Below, piece by piece: positions 1 to 7,523 of a DNA stretch of 64,000 nucleotides. How positions within the stretch are numbered: position 1 is the stretch's first letter; each line of letters begins with the position of its first letter. Made by a program: the position numbers and the translations under genes. The notes under the pieces were generated by a model, which was not told where the DNA came from, made no database searches, and saw only the letters and a list, made by a program, of their open reading frames with translations. The DNA is from AC-32 sp963736055 (GTDB lineage: Bacteria; Actinomycetota; Thermoleophilia; Gaiellales; Gaiellaceae), in assembly GCA_963736055.1 (NCBI GenBank), contig CAVTNM010000008.1, positions 186,001 to 250,000 of the forward strand, in the 5' to 3' direction.

Positions 1-974
1 TCAGAGGGCTGCCTGAAGACGTTGCGGAAGCTCTCGGCCTGGGCCGTGGCCTGGCGCAGCACCTCGTCCGAGTAGTCCAGCGGCTTGCGCCAGTGGCCGC
101 CGAGGAAGTAGACGAGCAGCGTCTCGCGCCCCCATTCCTCCAGCGCCTCGCGCAGCGAGACGATGTTGCCCAGCGACTTCGACATCTTCTCGCCGGCCAG
201 CCGCAGCATGCCGTTGTGCATCCAGAGCTGCGCGAAGCCGTGGCCGAGCGCTCGCGACTGCGCGATCTCGTTCTCGTGGTGGGGGAAGACGAGGTCGATC
301 CCGCCGCCGTGGATCTCGAAGATCGGCCCGAGGTGCGCCTCGGCCATCGCCGAGCACTCGATGTGCCAGCCCGGCCGGCCGCGTCCCCACGGCGAGTCCC
401 ACGACGTGTCCTCGCCCTCCTTGTGCGCCTTCCAGAGCGCGAAGTCGCGACCGTCCTCCTTCAGCTCGGCGGCCTCGTCCTCCTCGGAGGGGTTGCGGGT
501 CGCCTCCTCGTCGCCGTGACGGCCCGAGAGCTTGCCGTAGTCGGGGAAGCTCTCGACCCGGAAGTAGACGTCGCCGCCTGCCGGGTAGGCGTGCCCGCTC
601 GCCACCAGCTCCTCGATCATCGACACGATCTCCGGGATCGACTCGGTCGCCTTGGGCTCGCGGTCGGGCCGCCCGAGGCCCAGGCCTCCCGTGTCCTCCA
701 CGTACCACCCGCTCGCGTCGGCGGCCAGCCGCGCGCTGTCTCCCGGGGCGGCGGCGTAGATCTTGTCGTTGATGTCGGTGATGTTCTCGACGAGCGTGAC
801 GTCGTAGCCGCTGCGCTCGAGCCAGCGCTTGAGCCACATCGAGAGCACGAACGGGCGCGCGTTCCCGACGTGGATGCGCTGGTAGACGGTCGGCCCGCAG
901 AAGTACATGCGCACGGGCCCGGGCGGCGGCGGGAGCTCTCGCAGCCCGCGTGAGGCGGTGTCATAGAGCCGCAT
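1..974 (-). CDS. cysS: Cysteinyl-tRNA synthetase, 3' end outside window
   Basis: Class I aminoacyl-tRNA synthetase that charges tRNA-Cys in the cytoplasm. The reading frame starts at ATG 972-974 and runs off the left edge after about 324 codons, so the C-terminal anticodon-binding part is missing. Visible in order: the zinc-site cysteine in MYFCGPTVY, the HIGH-type motif IHVGNARPF, the second zinc-site block WHIECSAM followed by HGGGIDLVFPHHENE, and the KMSKS loop (KMSKSLGN). These are the standard CysRS landmarks in the right order. Its first 14 bases overlap the end of gltX, so the two synthetases are probably translated from one mRNA. Placement next to the carD-ispD-ispF block is the common actinobacterial order. 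Confidence 0.96.
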   Translation of the reverse strand, partial: MRLYDTASRGLRELPPPPGPVRMYFCGPTVYQRIHVGNARPFVLSMWLKRWLERSGYDVTLVENITDINDKIYAAAPGDSARLAADASGWYVEDTGGLGLGRPDREPKATESIPEIVSMIEELVASGHAYPAGGDVYFRVESFPDYGKLSGRHGDEEATRNPSEEDEAAELKEDGRDFALWKAHKEGEDTSWDSPWGRGRPGWHIECSAMAEAHLGPIFEIHGGGIDLVFPHHENEIAQSRALGHGFAQLWMHNGMLRLAGEKMSKSLGNIVSLREALEEWGRETLLVYFLGGHWRKPLDYSDEVLRQATAQAESFRNVFRQPS

Positions 975-1950
975 CGATCCTCCGCAGCGCCTCGTCGCGA
1001 GGGAGAGCGGCCACTACCGCCCAGAGCTCGGGCCCCCGCTCGCGGCCGGTCAAGGCCAGACGCACCGCGCGGAGGTCGCCGCCGACGGCCTTCAGCTCGC
1101 GCAGGAGCTCCTTCGGGTCGGCCGAGCCGTTGGCCTGCAGAAGCAGCTCGCGGAAGCGCTCGAGGGTCTCGGGCGAATCGACGGCAACCGCGTCCGGCTC
1201 GGCCAGGATCGACGCTGCGTAGTCGCGCGCCTCGTTCAGGTCGCGCGCACCGCGGAGAGCCGGAACGAGCTCGACCGGAGCGCCCACCCGCTCGGCCAGC
1301 TCGCGGTCTGAGAGCGATCCGATCGCCTCGATTGCCAGGCGGCGGATCCGCGGCAGGTCGTAGTGGACGTCGTGCTTCGGCAGGCCCAGCTCATCAAGGT
1401 AGCGCCGGACGGCCTCGGCTGGGATCCCCGCGTCGCGGAGCGAGGCCACTGTCGCCCCCTCCGCGCGCTTGGCCAGCTTCTTGCCGTCCTCGCCGAGGAT
1501 CAGGCCGTGGTGGACGAACTCCGGCGGCGTCGCTCCGAGCGCCTCGAAGAGCCGGCGGTGGAGCTGCTCGTTCGGGCGGTGGTCGTTCCCGCGCACGATG
1601 TGCGTGATCCCGAAGTCCACGTCGTCGACGACGCTGGCGAGGTGGTAGGTAGGCGTGCCGTCCTCGCGCAGGAGCGTGACGCCGTCGAACCGGTCGCCCA
1701 GCTCTTTCCCCGCCTCGACGTGCCGCTCGCGCCGCTCGCTCTGCCGCACGGGGCCTTCGTCCCAGCCGATGCCGAGCCACTCGAGGTCCCGGAGCAGCTC
1801 CTCCTCGCCACCCGGAATGTTCCGCGTGGGGTCCGTGTCGTCGATCCGCAGCAGCAGATGATCGCCGAAGGCACGGTTGGCCACCGCGCTGAGCGCGTTT
1901 CCGACGTGGAGCGAGCCTGTCGGGCTGGGAGCGAAGCGAACCCGTTTCAT
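961..1950 (-). CDS. gltX: Unusually short glutamyl-tRNA synthetase
   Basis: Glu-tRNA synthetase family, class I catalytic core. Start is ATG 1948-1950, giving 329 aa; upstream in-frame codons lack family similarity. The HIGH-type region FAPSPTGSLHVGN is at residues 5-17 and the KMSKS-type loop reads KLAKR. Ordinary GltX is about 460-500 aa. Here the segment that normally lies between the QSER block and the LLREDGTPTYHLA block, including the zinc/CxC-containing insertion, is missing, and the C-terminal anticodon-binding region is cut to about 130 residues. The gene has no internal stop or frameshift. GluQ-type paralogues are of similar length but usually keep the Cys residues, so a compact discriminating or non-discriminating GluRS is the best call. 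It precedes cysS with a 14 bp overlap. Confidence 0.85.
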   Translation of the reverse strand: MKRVRFAPSPTGSLHVGNALSAVANRAFGDHLLLRIDDTDPTRNIPGGEEELLRDLEWLGIGWDEGPVRQSERRERHVEAGKELGDRFDGVTLLREDGTPTYHLASVVDDVDFGITHIVRGNDHRPNEQLHRRLFEALGATPPEFVHHGLILGEDGKKLAKRAEGATVASLRDAGIPAEAVRRYLDELGLPKHDVHYDLPRIRRLAIEAIGSLSDRELAERVGAPVELVPALRGARDLNEARDYAASILAEPDAVAVDSPETLERFRELLLQANGSADPKELLRELKAVGGDLRAVRLALTGRERGPELWAVVAALPRDEALRRIDAAL

Positions 1951-1987
1951 GGGGTGTAAGTCTGCAGCACGGCGCCCTGGTCGTTGA

Positions 1988-2743
1988 TCAACGCGCGTGG
2001 CGCTCGACGAAATCGAGCACGCGGGCCCAGGCATCCTCGGAGGCCGCGGCGAAATCGTCCTGCTTGCGGTCGAAGAAGCTGTGCGGTGCGCCTTCGTACG
2101 AGACCAGCTCGTGCTCGACGCCCGCGTCGGTCAATGCCCGCTCGAACTCCTCGTTGTCGTCGGCGGTGATGTTCTTGTCGGCCCCCGCCTGCAGGGCGAG
2201 CACCGGCGCGTCGATCTGGCCGGCCAGCTGCACCGGCCCGGGAGCACCGTCGCTCGCCTTCCCCGGCCGGCCGTAGAAGCCGACGGCTCCAGCCAGCCCG
2301 TGGCCACCCGCTGCCGCGAGCCACGATTGCCGCCCTCCCATGCAGAAGCCGACGCTGAAGATCGAGTCGGCGCCGAGCGAGCGCAGGTGCTCGACGGCTG
2401 CCGTGACATCGGCCTGGATCTGCTCGGGAGTCACCGCCTCCACGTGCGGCCGGTACTCGAAGTCGTCACCGCGCTTCTCGACACCGGCGGTGCGCCCGAA
2501 GTAGTCGAACGCGAGTGCGGTGTAGCCGCGCTCGGCGAAGCGCAGCGCCAGCTCCTCGTAGAAGCGGTACAGGCCGCGCACGTCGGGCAGGATCACAATG
2601 CCGGTCGTGGACGGTTCCTCCGGAGCGGCCAGGAAGGCGGCGAAACGGTTGCCGTCTCGCGCCTCTAGCACGAGGTCGTCGTGCGAGACCGCCGCGCCCG
2701 AGATGGCAGGAATCGGCGGTAGGGAGTCGAGCTCGAAGCACAC
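1988..2743 (-). CDS. Dienelactone hydrolase family protein
   Basis: Alpha/beta hydrolase of the dienelactone hydrolase family, probably a cytoplasmic carboxylic-ester or lactone hydrolase of unknown substrate. The nucleophile elbow is GFCMGG with cysteine as nucleophile, followed by a likely acidic residue in AGADKNI and the histidine in APHSFFD, the family's Cys-Asp-His triad. I chose GTG 2741-2743, which gives 251 aa, the usual family length. GTG 2669-2671 is a shorter alternative and neither has a strong ribosome binding site. The gene is divergent from mutY and lies 37 bp upstream of gltX on the same strand, so it may share the synthetase transcript. Confidence 0.85.
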   Translation of the reverse strand: MCFELDSLPPIPAISGAAVSHDDLVLEARDGNRFAAFLAAPEEPSTTGIVILPDVRGLYRFYEELALRFAERGYTALAFDYFGRTAGVEKRGDDFEYRPHVEAVTPEQIQADVTAAVEHLRSLGADSIFSVGFCMGGRQSWLAAAGGHGLAGAVGFYGRPGKASDGAPGPVQLAGQIDAPVLALQAGADKNITADDNEEFERALTDAGVEHELVSYEGAPHSFFDRKQDDFAAASEDAWARVLDFVERHAR

Positions 2744-2771
2744 GGCGAGAGCGGAGTCTAGGGTCTCGCGG

Positions 2772-3489
2772 GTGAACGAGGCGCTGCTGAGCTGGTACCG
2801 CGAGCACGGCCGCGACCTGCCGTGGCGGCGCACCCGCGACCCGTACGCGATCCTCGTCTCCGAGGTGATGTTGCAACAGACCCAGGCCTCGCGGGTCGTG
2901 CCCCGGTACTGCGCCTGGATCGAGCGCTGGCCCACCGCCGAGGCGCTCGCCGCCGCGTCGACGGCCGACGTGATCCGCGCAGTGGCAGGGGCTGGGCTAC
3001 AACCGGCGGGCGGTCAACCTGCACCGGGCGGCCAGGCGCGTGGCCGAGCTGGGATGGCCTGACGACCTGACCGAGCTGCCCGGCGTCGGGCCCTACACGG
3101 CGGACGCGATCGCCTGCTTCGCTCTCGGCAAGCCGGTTCTGCCGGTGGATGTGAACGTCCGCCGCGTCCGGGAGCGCACCGGAGCCGAGTTCGACCACGC
3201 GTGCGCGCAGGCGCTGATGGATCTCGGCGCCACGATCTGTATCGCGCGCGTGCCCCGCTGCGGCGAATGTCCGCTGGCCGCGGCCTGCCCCTCTCGAGGG
3301 CGTCGCTTCGAGCCGCTTCGCCGGCAAGGCGCGTTCGAAGGCTCGTTCAGGCAGCGGCGGGCCCAGGCCCTGCGGCTCGTCGCCGAGTCGCCGCGCCCAC
3401 TCGCCGATGTCGACCGGGAAGCGGTCGAGTCTCTGCGGCGCGACGAGCTCGTCCTGGTCGAGGACGAGCTCGTGCGCCTGCCTACTTAG
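2772..3489 (+). pseudogene. mutY: A/G-specific adenine glycosylase, one frameshift
   Basis: MutY removes adenine mispaired with 8-oxoguanine. The first frame runs from GTG 2772 with the LPWRRTRDPY block and the catalytic Glu in SEVMLQQTQ. The second frame carries the helix-hairpin-helix LPGVGPYTADAI, the catalytic Asp in VLPVDVNVRR, and a perfect iron-sulfur ligand pattern C-x6-C-x2-C-x5-C (from CIARVPRC to AAAC). The frames join at 2979-2985, where GCAGTGG has one base too many for the expected ...A-W-Q-G-L-G-Y... sequence. Without that base the protein is about 238 aa, a short MutY lacking the NUDIX-like domain. Tyr instead of Ser or Lys in the HhH loop resembles the thermophilic MIG type. 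The shift could be real inactivation or a sequence error. Confidence 0.88.
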
Positions 3490-3546
3490 AGCCGCGCGCC
3501 GAAACTACGTCCACCGGTTCGACCGGGCAGTTCCGACGAAGGCCCT

Positions 3547-4053
3547 TCATCCCGTGAAGCCGCTGGCTGCGATGTAGGAGCCCGGCCCTGCTGCTCCCTG
3601 GATGCGGACGAGCACGACCGGTGCCAGGCACCTGCTCGGAACCGCCACCTTCTGGTGGATGCGCGCGTCGCCGTCGCTGGCGAGCGGCACCGGCCCGGCC
3701 GTGAACGCCGGCGTGACGTTCGAGTCGGGCGCGCAGAAGAAGGAGGCGGCGATCATGGTGACCGTTCCGGTCGTCCCGTTGGCGGCGAGCACGAGGCCCT
3801 TCACCCGCAGGTCGAAACGGCCGTTCCGGCTGAGCGACACGCTGCTCTTGCGGAGGACCCAGGGCGCACCCGCCCGGTTCACCCCGTGAATCGGCGAGTC
3901 GGCCAGCACGTTGCCGACCAGCCCCGAGCTGAAGAGCTTGCCGTGCTTCTGGTGGTGCCCGCGCGAGGCTCCGGCCTGCAACGAGAACACGAGCGCGGAG
4001 ACGGCGGCCACGGCGAGCATCAGGCCGACGAGCGACTTCTTCGAGAACGTCAT
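3547..4053 (-). CDS. Secreted protein of unknown function
   Basis: A 168 aa protein starting at ATG 4051-4053, with a strong Shine-Dalgarno (AGAGAGAGGAGC) just upstream. Residues 1-30 form a Sec signal peptide: MTFSKKS, then a hydrophobic stretch, ending near QAGASRG. The mature part is rich in Val, Ser and Gly, has alternating polar/apolar strands, and contains two cysteines that could pair (in FFCAPDS and SRCLAPV). I recognise no catalytic motif or named family. It is the last gene of the minus-strand series that includes ispF and the GNAT gene (61 bp after GNAT) and converges on mutY. Best description: exported beta-rich protein, function unknown. Confidence 0.75.
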   Translation of the reverse strand: MTFSKKSLVGLMLAVAAVSALVFSLQAGASRGHHQKHGKLFSSGLVGNVLADSPIHGVNRAGAPWVLRKSSVSLSRNGRFDLRVKGLVLAANGTTGTVTMIAASFFCAPDSNVTPAFTAGPVPLASDGDARIHQKVAVPSRCLAPVVLVRIQGAAGPGSYIAASGFTG

Positions 4054-4114
4054 GCTGCTCCTCTCTCTCCCTGGAGTGGTGACAGGAGGTACGGGAGCGG
4101 GCGCGGTTCGGATC

Positions 4115-4816
4115 TCAGTGCGCCCGCGGGTGGCGCATCCAGACGTTCGGCTCGCGGTAGCTGCCGCGGTCGCCGTCAAGATCGATCTCGACCGGCACGA
4201 GCGCGCCCGGCACGACATAGCTCCCACTTTCGGGAAACTCGAGCCCGGTCCACTCCTCGAAGTCCGCGACGGTGCCCTCGGCGACCAGGGAGTCCGGTGC
4301 GATTCCGAGCAACTCCGCTCCGAGCCGCTCGTGGCTCCGCAACCAGGGATCGAAGAGGAGGCCGTCGGGCCGGCGCCAACCCACGTAACGCTCGATCGGC
4401 GTAATCGGGTAGCGGTGTTTCAGGCTCGGGCGCACCGGCGCGACGAGCTCCCAGCCTCGCTCGTACGCAAGCCCTCGCATGTTCTCGAGCATGACCCTCG
4501 AGAGGCCCCTGCCCTGGTGGTCCGGATCGATCAGGATCGCTATGGCGCAGAGGCGGTCGGGTGCCCCGCCCTCGAACGCGTTGGGAAAGGCAGCCCGCCA
4601 GGACTCTGGCAGCCCGCTCACCGGGACCGAGTTCCCCTCGCCCAGGAGAACGCCGTCCTCGACCAACGCGAACTGGAACTCACTCCGCTCGTCGTAGAGC
4701 CGGCCCCAGTACTCGTTCGAGATCGGGTCGTGAAAGACGATCTCCGGCCAGGCGCGTCGAATGGCCTCGAAGGCCGGGCTCTGGCGAATGCTCTCGTCGA
4801 CCGGAACGATCTTCAT
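4115..4816 (-). CDS. GNAT-family N-acetyltransferase
   Basis: A 233 aa protein with one GNAT fold, likely acetyl-CoA dependent. The acetyl-CoA pyrophosphate loop is seen as DPDHQGRGLSRVML (the R/Q-x-x-G-x-G/A pattern), preceded by a beta strand CAIAILID. The acceptor is unknown. The start ATG 4814-4816 overlaps the ispF stop as ATGA, showing translational coupling with the isoprenoid operon. The C-terminal third (from RYVGWRRPDG onward) is longer than a minimal GNAT and might form part of the substrate site. No signal peptide or membrane segment is present. Confidence 0.83.
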   Translation of the reverse strand: MKIVPVDESIRQSPAFEAIRRAWPEIVFHDPISNEYWGRLYDERSEFQFALVEDGVLLGEGNSVPVSGLPESWRAAFPNAFEGGAPDRLCAIAILIDPDHQGRGLSRVMLENMRGLAYERGWELVAPVRPSLKHRYPITPIERYVGWRRPDGLLFDPWLRSHERLGAELLGIAPDSLVAEGTVADFEEWTGLEFPESGSYVVPGALVPVEIDLDGDRGSYREPNVWMRHPRAH

Positions 4817-5283
4817 CGCTCGAGCAGCGCGACTGCCAGCGCGGCAAGACCCTCGCCCCGCCCGGTGAAGCCGAGACGATCGGTTGTCGTCGCACGAACG
4901 TTGACGAGGTCTTCCTCGACCTCGAGCGCACCGGCGAGGCGAGCTCGCATCTGACCTCGAACAGGCGCGATCCGCGGCTCCTCGCCGACGAGCACGCAAT
5001 CGGCGTTGACCAGCCTCCAGCCGGACTCGCGCACCTGGGCATAGGCGCGGCCCAGCAGGTCGAGTGACGAAGCACCCTCCCATTCGGCAGAGCCCGACGG
5101 AAACAGGCTCCCGATGTCGCCGAGGCCCGCGGCCCCCAGGATCGCGTCGATCAGGGCATGCGCGATCACGTCGCCGTCCGAGTGCCCGGCCAGGCCGCGA
5201 GGCGAGTCGAGCTCCACGCCGCCGAGCACGAGCGGCCTGCCCTCGACCAGCCGATGCGCGTCCGCGCCGATGCCGACCCTCAT
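4813..5283 (-). CDS. ispF: 2-C-methyl-D-erythritol 2,4-cyclodiphosphate synthase
   Basis: Converts CDP-ME 2-phosphate to MEcPP and CMP in the non-mevalonate isoprenoid pathway. The 156 aa length is exactly typical. The metal-site motif GIGADAHRL lies at the N-terminus, the conserved AGHSDGDVIAHALIDAI block follows, and the C-terminal ATTTDRLGFTGRGEG is the family signature. The start ATG 5281-5283 overlaps the PHP phosphatase stop (ATGA), and the stop overlaps the GNAT start the same way. IspD, which works two steps earlier, is encoded just upstream, with the phosphatase between them. Confidence 0.97.
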   Translation of the reverse strand: MRVGIGADAHRLVEGRPLVLGGVELDSPRGLAGHSDGDVIAHALIDAILGAAGLGDIGSLFPSGSAEWEGASSLDLLGRAYAQVRESGWRLVNADCVLVGEEPRIAPVRGQMRARLAGALEVEEDLVNVRATTTDRLGFTGRGEGLAALAVALLER

Positions 5284-6104
5284 CCGAGCACCTCCTGGCG
5301 GCGCTCGCGGCGCTCGAAGACCGTCACGGTCTCGTAGCCGGCTTCGCGTGCGTGCTCGACGGCCCGGTCGAGGTCGCGGCCCACATGCCCGGGCGAATGC
5401 GCATCCGAAGCGAGGGTGATCGGCACTCCTCGGTCGTGACAAGCCGACAGGAGCTCCAGGTCGGGATAGATCTCCTTGACCGGCTTGTGCAGCCCGGCCG
5501 CGGAGACCTCGACGCAGACGCCTGCGGCCTCGATCGCATCGGCCGTCTCGACGTGCAGGTAGTGCAGCTGCTCGGAATCGGGACGCACACCGAAGAACTT
5601 CACCAGGTCGGGATGCGAGAGGACGTCGAAGAGCCCGCTGCGCGCCGCGTTCCGCAACCAGACGAAGTAGCGGCGCCAGGCCTCGCCGACCGGCAGCTTG
5701 TGCACGAGGCCCGGCTCCTGGTCGACCGCGAAGCCGTCGACGAAGTGGATCGACCCGAGCAGGTAGTCCCAGTCGTACTGCGCGAGCAGTTCGGACAGCT
5801 CGACCTCGATCCCGGGGAAGTAGTCGACCTCCAGGCCCAGCTTGACCGGTAGGCCACGCCCCTTCGCCTCCTCGACTGCCGCGACGTACTCGTCGAGGTC
5901 GTCGGTGCAGCGCTCGCGCATCCACTCGATCTCCCAGAGCGAGAGCGTCTGGCGGAAGTGGAAGACGTGATCCGTGAAGCCGATCTCGTCCACGCCCGCG
6001 GCCCTTGCACGCTCGACGTACTCCTCGGCACGCTCGGCGCTGTAGCGGCCACGGGGCTCGCCGCCCGGACGGTCGCGTAGGTGCATGTGGTAGTCGACGA
6101 TCAT
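5280..6104 (-). CDS. PHP-domain phosphatase, histidinol-phosphatase-like
   Basis: A 274 aa metal-dependent phosphoesterase of the PHP superfamily, closest in layout to HisJ-type histidinol phosphatases. Metal-ligand motifs are in order: DYHMHLRD at the N-terminus, GFTDHVFHF, GLEVDYFPG, GSIHFVDGF, DVLSHPDL and the C-terminal SDAHSPGHVG. Start ATG 6102-6104 overlaps the ispD stop (ATGA), and its own stop overlaps ispF. A phosphatase coupled between ispD and ispF is unexpected for histidine synthesis, since no other his gene is in the window. Histidinol phosphate is the family default substrate, but another small phosphomonoester is possible. Confidence 0.88.
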   Translation of the reverse strand: MIVDYHMHLRDRPGGEPRGRYSAERAEEYVERARAAGVDEIGFTDHVFHFRQTLSLWEIEWMRERCTDDLDEYVAAVEEAKGRGLPVKLGLEVDYFPGIEVELSELLAQYDWDYLLGSIHFVDGFAVDQEPGLVHKLPVGEAWRRYFVWLRNAARSGLFDVLSHPDLVKFFGVRPDSEQLHYLHVETADAIEAAGVCVEVSAAGLHKPVKEIYPDLELLSACHDRGVPITLASDAHSPGHVGRDLDRAVEHAREAGYETVTVFERRERRQEVLG

Positions 6105-6790
6105 TCCGCGGGACGATCCGCGGCCTCGAGCCACCCCTCGACGAGCGCGAGGTCGTCCACGTCGGTCACCTTCAGCAGGCGCGGGTCGCCCGGAACGGCC
6201 TTGACCCTTCCGCCCCGGGCCTCGACGAGGGACGAGCAGTCCGTGGCGCCCGACACGTCGCCGGCCAGCGCCCGGCGGAGCACGTCGGCGAGGAAAGCCT
6301 GCGGAGTCTGCACCGCGACGAGATCGCCGCGCTCCAGCGTCTCCATCACCCGCTCGCCCTCGACGCGCTTGATCGTGTCTGCGAGCGGGAGAACCGGCAC
6401 GGCGGCGTCCCAGCCCTCGCCGAGCGGCGCCAGCACCCGTTCGATCACCTCCTCGGGCACGAGCGGGCGGGCCGCGTCGTGCACGAGCACCACGGCCGCG
6501 TCCTCCGGCACGGCCTCCAACGCGAGCCGGACGGACTCGGAGCGGGCCTCGCCGCCGGTCACGGCCGAGTGCACCTTCGTCGCGGCGATCTCCTCGGCCA
6601 CCAGGATCGACGGCTCCTCCCATTCGGGGGGAGCCGCGATCACGATCTGCTCGATCCAGTCCGAGCTCTCGAGGCGCTCCAGGCTCTCGGCCAGCAGGGG
6701 CCTACCTCCGAGGCGCGCGAACGCCTTCGGACGATCCGACCCGAGCCGCTCGCCCCTCCCTGCCGCAGCGAGCACGGCCCAGACCGTCAT
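6101..6790 (-). CDS. ispD: 2-C-methyl-D-erythritol 4-phosphate cytidylyltransferase
   Basis: Third enzyme of the MEP pathway: makes CDP-methylerythritol from MEP and CTP. The 229 aa protein begins with the nucleotide-binding loop VLAAAGRGERLG and continues with the GGRPLL region, the VLVHDAARPLV signature, the QTPQAF loop and TDCSSLVE. These are the classical IspD landmarks and the length is normal. Start ATG 6788-6790 lies 3 bp after the carD stop, so it is probably co-transcribed with carD, as in many actinobacteria. Its stop overlaps the phosphatase start. Confidence 0.97.
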   Translation of the reverse strand: MTVWAVLAAAGRGERLGSDRPKAFARLGGRPLLAESLERLESSDWIEQIVIAAPPEWEEPSILVAEEIAATKVHSAVTGGEARSESVRLALEAVPEDAAVVLVHDAARPLVPEEVIERVLAPLGEGWDAAVPVLPLADTIKRVEGERVMETLERGDLVAVQTPQAFLADVLRRALAGDVSGATDCSSLVEARGGRVKAVPGDPRLLKVTDVDDLALVEGWLEAADRPAE

Positions 6791-6793
6791 GAG

Positions 6794-7318
6794 CTACGCC
6801 GTGGCCGGAACCTTGGCCGAGCTCTTCTTCTTCTTGCCGCCGTTGGCGAGGACCCCGTCGAGCCATTCGGCCGCCTCGTCCTCGTCCATCTCCTTGGCGT
6901 ACATGAGCTCGCTGGCGAGGATCTTCTTCGCCTTCACGAACATCTGCTTCTCGCCGGTGGAGAGGCCCTTCTCGTGGTCGCGCAAGGAAAGGTTCCGCAC
7001 GACCTCGGCGAGCTCGAAGATGTCGCCGGTCTTCATCTTGTCGCGGTTGTGCTTGAACCGGCGGTTCCAGTTCTTCGGCATCGTCGTGCCGCTGCCCGTC
7101 AGTGCTTTCAGGACCTTCGAGACCATCTGCTCGTCGATGACCTTCCGCAACCCGACACGATCCGCATTGTCCGCCGGAACGTTCACGGTCATGTCGTTGT
7201 GCAGGATCTTGATCGTCAGGTACTCGCGCTTCTCGCCGAGCACCTCCCTCGTCTCCTTCTTGACGACCGTTCCCGCACCGTGGTGCGGATACACCACCTT
7301 GTCGCCGACTCTGTACAA
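6794..7318 (-). CDS. carD: CarD-family RNA polymerase-binding regulator
   Basis: CarD binds the RNA polymerase beta subunit and promoter DNA and stabilises open complexes, mainly at rRNA and housekeeping promoters. The N-terminal RNAP-interaction (Tudor-like) domain is seen as VGDKVVYPHHGAG, followed by the DNA-binding helical domain with NWNRRFKHN and the KMKTGDIFELAEVVR region. I chose TTG 7316-7318 because it directly precedes the conserved YRVGDKVVYP and has GGGAGG five bases upstream; this gives 174 aa. The C-terminus ends in a Lys-rich tail (KKKKSS), slightly longer than in mycobacteria. It starts the ispD-phosphatase-ispF-GNAT operon. Confidence 0.95.
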   Translation of the reverse strand: MYRVGDKVVYPHHGAGTVVKKETREVLGEKREYLTIKILHNDMTVNVPADNADRVGLRKVIDEQMVSKVLKALTGSGTTMPKNWNRRFKHNRDKMKTGDIFELAEVVRNLSLRDHEKGLSTGEKQMFVKAKKILASELMYAKEMDEDEAAEWLDGVLANGGKKKKSSAKVPATA

Positions 7319-7394
7319 CCCGAGCCTCCCCGTATTTGTTGGCTGATTCCGCAGTGACGCCGGCGGGGTGCTTCTACCGCCGGCGAGCCAAGGC

Positions 7395-7400
7395 AGTATA
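7395..7400 (-). promoter_or_regulatory. Probable -10 element for the carD-isp operon
   Basis: On the minus strand this reads TATACT in the context CGCTATACTGCC, a near-consensus -10 hexamer about 75 bases upstream of the carD start. No convincing -35 is found at the usual spacing, so the promoter may depend on the -10 region. The spacer sequence is otherwise much richer in AT than its surroundings. Confidence 0.5.
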
Positions 7401-7436
7401 GCGAAAATCGCTGGAAACGGCCACTTTTTCGCGAGG

Positions 7437-7504
7437 AACCCCTCGGGTGCAGGGGTTTTTGCTCTGCGCGGGCTCAGGAGGGATCGACGGCGGCATAGCC
7501 GTCG
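7437..7504. terminator. Two hairpins between disA and carD
   Basis: Two inverted repeats follow the disA stop. CGACGGC/GCCGTCG (7485-7491 with 7498-7504) is nearest to disA. AACCCCT/AGGGGTT (7437-7443 with 7451-7457) is followed by T residues only when read on the plus strand. Either could end disA transcription before the carD promoter, but neither gives a classical U-tail on the minus strand, so this is a tentative terminator region. Confidence 0.4.
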
Positions 7505-7523
7505 TTTCGGCGAGCCGTCCTGT

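Noticed and set aside
2744..2935. Longer N-terminus for the dienelactone hydrolase
   Set aside because: The extra 64 codons lie antisense to the conserved start of mutY and have no family similarity.
7437..7460. Classical intrinsic terminator with T-tail
   Set aside because: The T-tail follows the stem only on the plus strand, where no gene is read into it. It was kept only as part of a tentative hairpin region.
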